Assembly: GCA_026119935.1 (NCBI GenBank)
Contig: JALRMH010000004.1
Location: 496,001-560,000, forward strand
Reading direction: 5' to 3'
Length of the DNA: 64,000 nt
Source: Endothia cerciana
Taxonomy: Eukaryota; Ascomycota; Sordariomycetes; Diaporthales; Cryphonectriaceae
In this document: one piece after another, positions 22,920 through 34,317 of the stretch
Position numbering within the stretch: the first letter of the stretch is position 1
Layout of the letters: the number at the start of each line of letters is the position of its first letter
Notes under the pieces: model-generated
What the model was told of the DNA's origin: nothing
The model's database searches: none
The model's input: the letters and a program-made list of their open reading frames with translations, nothing else
Translations under genes and position numbers: made by a program

Positions 22920-25900
22920 AATGCCAGACTGTAGGAAGACAGTGTCGATGAGAGGTAGTATGGAAGACCTTGATGCGGCCTGAGCATCACGGCGCAGCAG
23001 CTGGAGATTCTAGACCGACGAAATTCAGAGAATAGAGCCTCGTATGGGATCCAGTGGTCGAAAGCGCAGTTGCGCGTCTAGTGACGACGTGAGCGGGATC
23101 TGGAGAAACCAGGGTTTCATCTTCTCTACACGCTCTGGCAGGTTCCACCTGCGGAACGGATGCCTTTGACTAGAATCATGGTGCGACTTGGCGGCAAAGT
23201 ACTATGTAGATCGAAATGTCCATGCGTCTTCGGGCAAGGGCGCATCCCATGTACCGTATGAAGCACATCTCGAAGCCAGACCTTATGCCGACGAATGCCC
23301 AGGTGTTCTTTTCAATCCGTGAAGCCTGCCGCCCGCTCCCCTTTGTACAGAGTTACGTCGGGTACATTAATGCTAAGGATGAACCATTGGCATCGGTTAA
23401 TACATGTAACCCGACGGAAGTCTGCTGCTCCGTGGACGGCGCAGGCAGTCACGAAACGCATAGGCAAACCTTATATGCATGCAGTCGATCGTCGTATCAC
23501 TGCCCAAACAGCACTCACCGAAAGTTGACGTCTGCGGTGACCTGACTCGGATGCGAAGCTGAAAGTAACGCTGATGCTTTTAAATACGATCCCGACATGA
23601 AGGCGAGAGCGTACATTCCGCTATGTTCCTGGCTGAATATGACGCTCCTGGGGACGCCGGGCCCGATTTCGAGGTTACAGACGAAACTGAGTAAACCGAT
23701 CGGCCATTAATATGCCAACAAGCCTTTTTTTTGGTGGTGGCGGACCCCTTGGATATTCTGGGAATCGCAATTTCATGCCACAAGATTTGATCCATCCGCC
23801 GCAACACCCCCCCAGTGAACGGATTAACTTTCGTCTGTATAAGAAAATAGAGTTAAGACACAGAGATCTTTGCATCCGGGGGAGAGGGTGGGGAAGTCAA
23901 CTGGATGCCTTCAGCTTCAGTCATGTCCGTCCTGTGCATTGCATTTGCCTGTGAAACTCGTAGGGCTTACTTTCGCCTCTCGACCATTTTTCGAATGACA
24001 CACGAGAAGAACAGCCACAGCATTCTTCCGAGCCAAATTGCTAGATGGCATCTTCTTACTTTGGACAAGTCTGTGCAAGGGGGTACATCTAAGTATTTTG
24101 CATTCACCGTTTAATTGAACATTGCAGTAGTTTAAAACCCTCAGACCCTCCACCGCTGTCTGAGCAGCAATCTAATAAACGCCACCAGCCGATGGGCAGC
24201 CCCAACCTATGGCCATCAAGACCGCTATGGTAGCTCCCAACCAGCCCGTCTGGTCCAGCTCGCGTCTCCGCGGCGAGTCCGATCTGGTACATGTGCCCAA
24301 ACGGCCTCATCATCTCGCCGAGGTATAGCTCCCTCAGACACACGCCCAGGGCTCATTTGCCACAGTCAGGTGTCCCAGGTCCACATGCCAATTGTCAGTT
24401 GCCGACCTGGTGCAGGCTTGGCCCCGCGCTGCACCGGACGCCCAGGACCAGGCTCAGCATGGTGGCGAGCAGCGCGACGCCGTAGGTGCACCAGAAACAC
24501 ACGAGGTTCGCCGCGGACGCGACGTCTACCGGGAGCACTAGCTTGGTGTGGATGAGCACAAGGATTGTGAAGTGGCGACACCGATGAGCAGGGAGGGCTG
24601 CTGGCACATAATTACCTGAATCGCCAAACATTCGTATCGCATCAAAAGGTATACTCCCGACACCGTCTCTGCTAACATAAACCTTTTGGCACTCTAGGGC
24701 CCTCAGGACCGACCGACAGTGATCACTACATCTAGGCTTACGGATGCTATGATACGAGAGGTTGTCGATTCAGATATCCGGTCGCCCACGTCCAATATTC
24801 TATCTTCTAGTCGGATTTTCTGTTTCTCGTCTCTCATTCGTTTCCATAAGACACGAGGACGATGGAGACCAGTTCTTGAGGCCAGAAGCGGACGGGCAGC
24901 CTGTCCTTGAGGCTGTATCCGTATCTGTGCCGTTGTTACAGCTCTACGGTCCATATTTCAAACGAACTAATATTGAGACTTTCATTTGTTGCTATAGTTA
25001 ATGGAGCGTACATTCGTCCAAGAGGCATTACCCCCTGATGACGTGGAAAATTTCTGTGGCGACATATCGATGCCACCTGGCATTGATCACCATGATCTTC
25101 ACGTACATTACTACTCCAGCTTTGGGCTCAACTTTCGACCATCGCTCGTGCCGTGGCGACTACTAGCACCTTGCTGGCTGGAACGCAGGCCCAAGGTGAG
25201 CCTAGCATCTGACCGAATTTTATCCTGCCTGCGAGAGGTCGAGATTGCTATACTCCGGTAAGTATCAGGATATCCTCAATATTTGAAGTGTCTTGTAGAG
25301 GCAGGAACACTGCCTTCATACGAACATCTGGATGGATTCTGATTCTAGGCTGCCTTCTTGATTTGCTCCGTTTTGAGCGGCCCGGTCAAGTCCTTCGTTA
25401 CAGGCGTTTCTTGTCCTCGACCGGCATCGCATCTGCTCTCACTAACTACAACCAGCTCTGTGTGCATGAAATCGGCATAGGTAGGCTCGACGACACGGGC
25501 TCCCATCATTTTGAACCGATCAAGCCTCTTGACCTCGACACGGAATATGATCTCGCATATGTCTCACCCATTCAAGATGCTATGCCCGGAATGTCCACAA
25601 GAACCCGAGTGGAGCTCCTCGAGGGCTTGGATACCTGTGCACGCGCAATGGAGGCGGCTCGAGTTTAGAATTAGGATGTCGACGAGGGTTCACTTTGACT
25701 GAAAGCTCCAAGAAGTCGCGATATGTCCCCCCACCCCCCCCCGAGGAACCAGCTCGGACGCACTTCGGTGTCTCGTTGCAAACACCACAGGATACTGGGT
25801 TGCCTAAGCTCACAAGATCGGCCCTCGGGGGAGAGTTTGGCAGAATCACATGAAGCTGATCAACTTTATATCCGGGCAGATAATCCTCGGTCTCGAGTCT

Positions 25901-26741
25901 AAGTCGCTGGGCGAGAAGCACGGTGGTCATGCCCTGGAAGGCATCGATGATCTCGATGTCGATGTCGTGGCGTTGATCGGGGCGTTTCCATGCCGATGAT
26001 CCCTCGACCAAACCGGAGGGGCTCGTATTACGTCGTAACGCCCAGCTTCATCCCTGGCCTTATAGACGGCGAGATCGCTCGCAGCTCATGCAAGCTGGAG
26101 ACTCCTCTACCGGCCTGAGTTCTACTGAACATGGTCTGCTTGCTGAAGGGGAAAGAGGCCGCAGTTCACCAGCGAGGGATTGAGTTATCGGACCAGATGA
26201 CTCGATTCGAGAAGAATGCCGAGGTAGAACTGATACTATCAAAGTATCCCCGAAACAGCTTGTTGGTTTGCTTTAGGCATTATGCTGGTTATCCTGTGCT
26301 CCTCTAGAGTCCCCTCAGAATCTTCTTTGGGCATCCAACTGCCTGTAGAAAAACTGGACCTGACAATCCGATGGCTAACTCACTCCGTTTCTACCCCAGA
26401 TCCTGTCTGCGCTAGCAGGGCCTCAGCCGTATGCCTCACTACGACACATACCGCTGTCAGCTCTGTTACTGCAAAAAAAAAAGTCTCGACCAGTCCAGTA
26501 TCATTTACACTGGTACCAAGGCCCCCTTCTGCTCCCAAGCCCCTCTGGTGCATTCTGAACTAGGGCCTGGATATCATGGAGCACATAGGAGGTTTAGACC
26601 AGTCGGTTTGGTGAATAAGAGGTACAGCCAGCGGAGACTGGGTACCAGAAGAGAGGCCACAGACTATCATGACAACCTAGGAAGAGCGTTCCTCAATTTC
26701 GGAGTCCGAATGCTATGTCACAACGGCCCTCATGGCCACAC
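22920..26741. other. Gene-poor region, part 2
   Basis: About 3.8 kb with no supported gene. Composition is moderately A/T rich with no obvious extreme depletion of CpG. On the minus strand at 24631-24107 there are two hydrophobic or coding-like frames, one with VASAANLVCFWCTYGVALL, that may be a remnant of a membrane-protein gene. On the plus strand, frames at 25001-25261 and 25288-25668 have no recognised motif. No terminal inverted repeats or transposase motifs were found by eye. Confidence 0.3.
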
Positions 26742-28420
26742 CTACAACTTCGCCTTGGTGATGTTCGACCCTGGCTGCGCCCTCGTCACGCCGTACCTCC
26801 TCAATAGCTCCTCCGTCTTCTTCGCCTGCCTCTCGATCTTCTCCGTGACTTCCCGCCCCCTCTTGTTCTCGTTCCGGCCCATCTGCTGCAGGTGTACCTC
26901 GTCCGGCCCGTCCGCCAGCCTCAGTGTGCGGATGCCCGCCCACATGTACGCGAGCGGCGTGTCCTGGCTGACGCCGGCACCGCCGAACGCCTGCACCGCG
27001 CGGTCTATGACGGTCAGGGCCATCTGGGGCACGAGGACCTTGGCCTCGGCGATCTCCCGGAGCGCGGCCTTGGGCCCGTGGTCGTCCATCTGGATGGCCG
27101 CGTTGAGAACGACGAGGCGCGCGGCGTCGATCTCGAGGCGCGACTTGGCGACCCACTCGAGGATCACGCCGTGCTCGCGGAGTTGTTTGCCGAAGGGGGT
27201 CTTCTTGGAGTCGTTGATGCGCATTAGCATCCACTCGAGGGCTTTTTCGGCCTGGTTTGGGGTTAGCGGGCAATTATCTGAGAAAGGTATAAGAGGAAAA
27301 AAAATGGGGGGGGGGGGGCACAGAAGGGTGAGTGGGTGGGCGGAGGACTTACGGCGCCGATGGTCCTCATGGCATGGTGGACGCGACCTGGCCCGAGGCG
27401 GCCTTGTATGATCTCAAAGCCACGACCCTCTCCGAGCACTAGGTTGCTGGTTGGGACGCGGACGTTCTTGAAGCTGATGTGGCCATGTCCATGGGGCGCA
27501 TCGTCGTAACCATAGACGTTCAACATCCGATGGATGGTGATGCCCTTCGTGTCTGCTGGCACAAGAACGACGGACTGCTGGCGGTAGACGTCATTGTTCT
27601 TCGGGTCTGACTTGCCCATGACGATGTAGATGCTGCACCTTGGATCGCCGGCACCACTTGACCACCATTTCTGCAAGGATGAAATGATCAGTCCAGGGTC
27701 GATGAAGACTTAAGAGAGCAGACGACTTCTGGTCAGAAAACTCACCTGTCCATTCAACACATACTCATTGCCCTCCTTCCGAATGTCCAGCTCAATATTG
27801 GTCGCATCACTCGAAGCCACCTGGGGCTCCGTCATCAAGAATGCCGAGCGGATCTCGCCCTCCATCAGCGGCTTCAACCACTGCGCCTTCTGCGCGTCAT
27901 TGCCGTACTTGGCCAGCACCTCCATGTTGCCCGTGTCGGGGGCAGCACAGTTGACGGCCTCAGAGGCACACTTGGACTTGCCGAGCCACTCGGCCATGAG
28001 GCCGTACTCGAGGTTCGTGAAGCCCGGGGACTCCCTGTAGTGGCCCTTGGGCAGGAACATGTTCCACAGGCCGAGGGAGCGGGCCTTCTGCTTGAGCTCG
28101 TCGATGATGCTCGGGTAATGGTCCCACCTCGAATCGCCCGGGCCCAGCTGGGCTTCGAGGACTGGATCAGCACTGTTAGATGGGGGGGGGGGGGCGCGGC
28201 GTCGTTAGTCCTAGGGCCTAGTGAGACCGGATGAGGTGGATGCTTACGGGATGCATTCTTCTTCAACGAACTTGGCGACGATATCTAGAGTCTTCTTCGC
28301 CTTATCGCTTACACGATCCTGACACTGTACGCCGTGTGCAGGCGCCGCGGTCAGTCACAGGTTTCTGGTACTCCGGACTCCATGATTTCAGCATACAATA
28401 ATGGGGATCTTGGACGACAT
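26742..28420 (-). CDS. Acyl-CoA dehydrogenase (ACAD10/11-like)
   Basis: Five exons: 28420-28397, 28324-28248, 28172-27746, 27670-27353 and 27251-26742, 451 residues. The enzyme family removes two hydrogens from acyl-CoA at the alpha-beta bond using FAD, usually in mitochondria or peroxisomes. Visible features are the N-terminal helical domain (DKAKKTLDIVAKFVEEECIPADPV), the middle-domain AFLMTEPQVASSDATN and KWWSSGAGDPRC, and the C-terminal RLGPGRVHHAMRTIGAAEKALEWM, AVQAFGGAGVSQDTPLAYMWAG and RTLRLADGPDEVH, all typical of the ACAD10/11-like branch. The C-terminal AKL could act as a peroxisomal PTS1-like signal. Introns are 72-101 nt; two contain G/C homopolymers on the given strand. The first eight-residue exon is inferred. 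Confidence 0.92.
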
Positions 28421-29240
28421 GATGAGCGAGAGGGAGACTCGTTTCGACGGTCCAGCTGTTCAGATGTCCAGATGTCCAATAGGGCAGTGCTTTCTTCAGC
28501 TCTGCAGTCTTTCACTTCACAGAAAAAGCCCGTGAAATTACAGCTCTTACAAAGGGCAGATATAGAAGAGACTCAAGGCAAGATGAGGAGGAAGAAGAGT
28601 CAAACCAGGCACTGGGGTTAACAGAATCGGGCCAGCACAGCAGCCGGCCCCTGTAGATGGTTTCCCCAGCCGAGGCTCAGCGACGCCTACTGCGGGGACG
28701 GCGGGCGGAGAACAGGGGGTGGGGCGATTTCTCAGGCGGCTCTGGGGAAGCCTGCAGCAGAGGACGAGCCCAGGAGGACCTCTGGAAGGCAAGGATCTGG
28801 CCTCCTCGGAGCTGGAATCAGAATTCCACCGGCTGCCATGCCATGATTGGCCAGAGGACGCAGGGGTTTCAACCTCACCCGTCGAGCCTCTGAGAGCTCT
28901 CACCAGGCTTAACTCAATCAGACACTCATCATCAACACCTCCGGGCCACATCCTCTCCATCACCACGCGACCTGCCTCCGCTCTTCTACACTCGATACAG
29001 ATGTTTTACTGAGTCGTTATCACGTTCGGCCTCGGAATGGTGTGAGAATTGTACTGCAGCTTTGGGACGCGCATGTCTCAGTCGACAACAGAAGACACAA
29101 GAACGTTTGGGTAGTCCTGTTGGACCGAGTGGGAGGGCCTACAGAGGCCAGCACCCGACTGTCGCCCTCTTCGGGGAGTCCATTCCGGAGTCGACCAAAG
29201 CACAGCCAGACCAGCATCCACAAGTCAAAAATAAACGAAG
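28421..29240. promoter_or_regulatory. Shared divergent promoter, acyl-CoA dehydrogenase and TAF5
   Basis: An 820-bp space separates the two start codons. ORFs here are short and lack motifs. The TAF5 leader probably lies in the last few hundred bases. Confidence 0.4.
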
Positions 29241-32200
29241 ATGTCGGTACCAGGGGGGATTGGCGCTGGCGGTGGCCAGCCACCAAGAACAGCAACTGGG
29301 GCGTCTGGGGCACCGACTACAGCGCCACCGACACAGACACCACAGAACCTGAACCAGATTGTAAGAGAATCTCTGGCTTTATTCCCTTTATACATCATAT
29401 CCGTTGTCTCCACTCAGTACCCTATCTTGTGTGTTCCCTTTTGTCCTGCGATTGTAACCCAGGGCCGGATTTCTTACGTGCATGGCCTTCGGATCTCCCT
29501 GGCTTTGGATGGAACATCTTGGATTCGATGGTCCGACTCTCGGCCATCCTGAAATCGGGGCCGACACCGACACCTCAAAACGACTCAGACACCAGGTCTT
29601 CCGGATGGAACCCATGAGGGGCTGGAGCACGTGCGGAGCCTGAATCTTCCTTGTGCCCACACGGCCATGTCTCTTGGTGTGGGTCGCGGATAGGAGAACA
29701 TAGGCTTGGGTGTCCGGCATTCCTGTGTGGGCTCGAGTTTATCGATAACTCGCCTTTCGGTCCCCAGGCAAGCCTACGGCCAGATACGGATCACCTATGC
29801 GACTCCATGTGACTGAATGCCTGGTTCGGTCTCTCATTCGCAGGCAGCCTTCTTGCGGTGCTACATGCCGGCATTTCGGATCACATTGTCCAAAATGAGG
29901 CTTTCAGCGGCGGGTTTCCCCCTGGCCAATTCTCCAGACTGAGAGTTGTCTTGTGTCCGATATTAGCCTTGATTGGCTGTGAACACACAGGATGTGGGAA
30001 CTGGAAGGATACACCGGCCCTTGAGGATGATTTGGAAGCCTAAAGTGTGGTGATGAGGTGGCTATGAGTATGCATGGAGAGCTCTTCATCAAGGGCGGGC
30101 GCCCGAGCTGCGCCTGCCCTCATCACCGAGCAACCCCTATCCGCCGGGCCATTCTCTTCGTCATGTCAATCACCTGAAGACTGAGCTTTCAAGTCAATCT
30201 TGCACACTCCAGCCATTATCTGCACCATGCAATGGCCAAGGCTGGTGCACAGCAATGCGCTCAGTGAGCATCGTTCGGGCCCCTTTACTATCGCAACAAA
30301 CCAACGCCTCCATCCTACCTGAAAGCCACCAACAACATGATAGACCAGTGGAACAACACGACGAGGCAAGAGGAGAGAGCAGTTCAGGGGAAGTGTGCCT
30401 ACACAATAACCCAGCTCCGATCTGCTCCGCGGATAGCCTAAGAGGCAAGGGTTTCTTTCATCAGGCGGTCAGCACCTTAGGTCCAGTTTCAGCGTCGGTT
30501 CCAGGTGCGGCTGCCCCTGCGGCTCAAGCTGGAATTCACAACAATGTGGAGGAGAACGAGGCTAGTAGGGACGTTGTCTTTACCTCAGCAGGGTCCTCAT
30601 CTGCCAACCTAACCTCTCAGCCTTCCTCTTCTTTTGGAACTGCTGCTGCACATGAGCTGGTGACTCTTCCACCTCCATTGTTGCACCACCCACCGATTCG
30701 CCAAAGCGCCACTTCCTTCGAGCTATCAATAACGGACATAACCACCAACGGAGAAGCCATGGCTCCCAGGGGAAAAGCTGGCCGTCCACTTGGCAAGAAG
30801 GGTCGGAGGGGCAGGAAGCGCCGGACTACCGATTCATCTGACGAAGAAGCTGGTCGCAGTGCCATTCACACCGTGATCCGCAACGATGAGAGTTTCGTTC
30901 AGCTGTCCATCCAGGTTGATGACACGATTAGGCCCGAGGTACAGACAAACGGATCGCAGTGAATGGGCCGCACCAGGCGGGACCGCATCATAATCCCAAT
31001 TGAGTCTGCTTGTAACGAGCTGGACCGGTTACTAACACCGATACTCTCCTCCCCTGACACATCCATTTCGGTCGCGATTCCTTGCTCTTGCGCCTCTCCT
31101 GCAATTGAGACTACATATTTGCCCCTCTCCGCCGGCAACTTGCTGACATCGTTCACACATCAGGTAACGGACTACTTGCTCAAGCGGGGGTTCCATCGAA
31201 CTGAGGAAGTCTTTCGCAAAGAGTCTTCCAACCTCGGACCTGACGGTAGACCTCAGCACAAATCCACCGATGTCATGGGTGCGAAGAAGTACACGAAAGC
31301 ATTCGGCTTGCTGAAGAAGTTCGTCGAGAGTAGCCTTGACTACTACAAGGTGAGCCGCCCGGCGAGACCATCTCAGCTATGGTGGGTGTAGCTAATTGAG
31401 ACTGCCCAAAGTACGAGTTGAACAAGTTCTTGTGGCCTGTTTTCATCCACTCTTACCTGGAGCTTGTTGAGGGCAAGTACCCCGATGACGCCAAATCGTT
31501 CCTCGACGCCTTCAAGGGCGCCTTCGAATTCGCTCATGCGGACGACCTCAAGCTACTCGCGACCATCACACTGCCCGCTCATGTTGAGGAGAACAATACC
31601 ACGAAGCTTTTCAAGACCGCCAAGTACCGCATACCCATTACTGACAAGGCCTATGACCTGATAATCGCACACTTGGAGAAGGAGTATGAAAATGGCGGCC
31701 AGACTGTCATTCGACTGCTCTCCGCCTACTGCTCCATCAAAATCGTGGATCGTGGTCTTGCGAACCCTTTCAGCTTTACGGCCATACATGAGAAGCAGAA
31801 GAGCACGCAGGTCAACCAGGCGGAGCTTTTCGAGGGCGTTCCCGGCGCCTTCGAAGGCATCAGAACCGATGCCGCCCCTAGTGGTCCGCTCAAGCTGGGC
31901 CCTTTCGCCATGGACCTCGACCTGCAGGGTGAGGTCCGCTCTGAGCTGATCCTCGAGGATCAGCTCCACCCTCCCACTGACGGCAAGCCTAGCCTGGTGG
32001 AGGAGTTTGAGCACAAGATCAAGCGCGAGGAGAGCGCCGATGGGCCTTCCCGCGGAGAGCTTCCACTGCCCGCCCCACGTGCTCGAGACGTCGTGAATGA
32101 GGTGGAGAAGCTCAAGGAGTACCGAGACCGTTTTCGTATCGAGGGCAGGACCGGCGGCGTCGGTCCTGGTGTGTCTGTGTGCATGTACACTTTCCACAAC

Positions 32201-33226
32201 ACTCTCGGACAGTGAGTTGTCTTCTATCAGTTCGGGAGTACATTCGTCGCTAATAAAGGATAACCCAGATACAACTGCATCGAGTTTTCCAATGACCAGA
32301 GGTTGGTGGCAGTGGGCACTATGGACTCCTACATTCGTGTCTGGAGCATGGACGGAAGCCACCTGAAGAGCATTCTGGAGCGTGGCGAGGTCAAGAAACC
32401 AACGAACAACCGTATGCTCATCGGTCATTCCGCGCCTGTCATGGGCATCTCCTTCAGCGATGTGGTCAACTGGCCAGACTACCGAGACTCCAGCCCAAAC
32501 AGCAAGGGCCCTCCACTGTTGCTCTCTTGTTCAGCTGATGGTGAGATCCGGCTCTGGAACCTTGACACTTGGCTGTGCTTGTGCAAGTTCAAGGGCCACA
32601 GCGGTCCCGTCTGGAGAGTTCAGTGGGGTCCTCATGGTCACTACTTTGCCAGCGGAGGCCGTGACAAGGTCCTCCGTATCTACAGCCAGGATCAGGTTAC
32701 GGCGGTTCGTGAGTGTGTTGGTCACGACGACAACATCTGTGCTATCACCTGGCACCCGAATGGTACCTACGTCTTCTCAGCCTCTGACCAGACGGATAAG
32801 TCGATCCGTATGTGGTCTGTCGTCACTGGCGAGTGCGTTCGAGTCCTGACCGGTCATACCGATGACATCGGCGTCCTCGAGTGCGCTTCCAACGGTAAAA
32901 TCCTGGCAAGCGCTGACTGGAGTGGTAATATCCTCCTCTGGGACATCGAGAAGGGTGCTCTGATCAAGAAGAGCCGCGGTCATGCCAAGACTGGTATTCT
33001 CTCTCTCAGCTTCAGCGTCGAGTCCAGCGTTCTCGTATCTGGCAGTCTGGACGGCACTGTCCGGGTCTGGGATGTCGAGCTACCTGCTGATGGTACCAAG
33101 ACCTCTACCGCCACAGGTCCGGACCAGGCCATCCAGCTACAGAGCAACACTGTCATTAGCAACGACACTATTATGGTCGGCGGCCAGCCTCAACAGCAGC
33201 CCGCCGCTGCCGCGGCAGCGTCCTCG

Positions 33227-33264
<38 letters not shown>

Positions 33265-33442
33265 CTCTTCTGCCAACGCTGGTGCCTCAGGCACTGGTGG
33301 CAGCAAGAAGAAGGGCAAGGAGGCACAGATCACTGCTGACCAGATCAGCGTCTTCCCTACCAAGAAGACGCCGCTCAAGAAGGTCAAGTTCACGCGCATG
33401 AATCTCGTCATCGCTGCTGGCTGCTATGAGGGCGGACCTTGA
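29241..33442 (+). CDS. TAF5: Transcription initiation factor TFIID subunit TAF5
   Basis: Exons 29241-29360, 31164-31349, 31412-32211 and 32269-33442 give 759 residues. TAF5 scaffolds the TFIID complex and, in yeast, SAGA too. The first exon (MSVPGG.. to PQNLNQI) joins exon 2 (VTDYLLKRGFHRTEEVF) in phase 0, completing the LisH motif (about 36-70). An NTD2 domain follows (SLDYYKYELNKFLWPVFIHSYLEL onward, about 95-230), then WD40 repeats from about 365 to 640 with GHSAPV, GHSGPVW and GHTDDIG blades. A Gln/Ala insert with a poly-Ala run at about 682-705 precedes the final ISVFPTKKTP..VKFTRMNLVIAAGCY blade element. Intron 1 is 1803 nt, far longer than any other here, and holds an ORF. The other introns are 62 and 57 nt. 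Confidence 0.94.
29361..31163 (+). other. Exceptionally long TAF5 intron 1 (1803 nt)
   Basis: The donor is ATT/GTAAGA and the acceptor ACATCAG/GTAACGG, with CTGAC at 31143-31147 as branch site. Both ends are phase 0 and the joined protein matches the continuous LisH region, so the intron boundaries are well supported. Its 3' half is unusual: from 30255 to the acceptor the TAF5 frame is open apart from one TGA at 30960-30962. Confidence 0.75.
30255..30962 (+). CDS. Hypothetical ORF nested in TAF5 intron 1, or alternative first exon
   Basis: An ATG-initiated frame of 235 codons lies wholly inside the intron and on the same strand. The predicted protein has a Ser/Ala/Pro-rich disordered first part, then a strongly basic AT-hook-like segment (MAPRGKAGRPLGKKGRRGRKRR), an acidic DSSDEE and a short ordered-looking end (FVQLSIQVDDTIRPEV). 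I do not recognise it. It is in the same frame as TAF5 exon 2. A GTACAG donor at 30939 is phase 0, so splicing 30938 to 31164 would skip the TGA and fuse 228 codons to the LisH region. Whether it is a gene, an alternative exon or chance is open. Confidence 0.35.
   Translation: MRSVSIVRAPLLSQQTNASILPESHQQHDRPVEQHDEARGESSSGEVCLHNNPAPICSADSLRGKGFFHQAVSTLGPVSASVPGAAAPAAQAGIHNNVEENEASRDVVFTSAGSSSANLTSQPSSSFGTAAAHELVTLPPPLLHHPPIRQSATSFELSITDITTNGEAMAPRGKAGRPLGKKGRRGRKRRTTDSSDEEAGRSAIHTVIRNDESFVQLSIQVDDTIRPEVQTNGSQ
33227..33263 (+). repeat. CTG trinucleotide repeat coding poly-Ala in TAF5
   Basis: About 12 CTG units, read as GCT in frame, encode a run of alanines between the last clear WD40 blade and the C-terminal segment of TAF5. 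Confidence 0.9.
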
Positions 33443-34317
33443 GTACCTTCTCGAGACAATCAGCTACTCGACAGCCTCACGAGCTTCTTCTCCTAACCAT
33501 GCGTTTGTAATCAAGCCTGTCCTTTTCACCGGCATCGATATTTCACCTCGTTTGGCGTTTTGGCGGTTTCTGGAAACGGCACGGGCGGAGATGATACCTG
33601 AGAACCGGCATTCTAGCGGCATGATCGAGCAAACACTCCTAGTCACATTCCCCCCCTCGGAGTAAAGTACTTGACCACTTATAGCAGGCCAATCACGTCC
33701 CATCCAATGGAGGTACATCAGCATAAACCTACCCTTGTGCTGGTATTCTGGCACTAGAATAGGTTTTCCGGATGCCATCTCACGAGGAAAAGAGGCATCT
33801 TGGTACGTTGTGGTTGAGGGGGGACATGAACCGGTGAGGACCTCGTGATGGATGGGCCATAGGCAAAAGCTCAAGTTGAAATTTATACAAAATCACCTCG
33901 TTTTCCTCCTGGAAGATGCATCTACTTCATTTGTGATTGTTTGACTGCCATGAAGTCCGTGGAGAAGAAGTATGATTCTGATGCGGGTTTCGTGGGTTGG
34001 TGGTTGGTGGTGGTTTTATTTGGGGGGGGGGGAGGGGGGTTTGCGGGTTGCAGGGATACGTCAGAAGGTGCGCTTGGTCAAAGCTTCTTCCCCACACACC
34101 ATCTATCATCACCTTAGCTGCTCACTACAGCGAGCACCCTCCGCCGGCATTCTCATCCTCAGATGTTGGCGAGATGGATCCTTAAGAGACCTCACATTCT
34201 CATACTCTTGTATTCAATTACATTTTGTACCCTCCGGTCTGTCCGACTCTATTTAAAGAGGAAAAGCCTGAACCTCACCAGGAAGAAGGGAGTTACGACA
34301 TAAAGCCAAGATCGAAG
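33443..34317. other. Intergenic: TAF5 3' end and VPS5 upstream region
   Basis: This 875-bp region lies between two tandem plus-strand genes. A G run lies at about 34022-34038. The 34225 ORF start is an in-frame non-ATG extension of VPS5. No other feature recognised. Confidence 0.4.

Noticed and set aside
27263..27350. C-terminal extension of the middle acyl-CoA dehydrogenase ORF
   Set aside because: It is intron sequence after a GTAAGT donor; the next exon continues with AEKALEWM.
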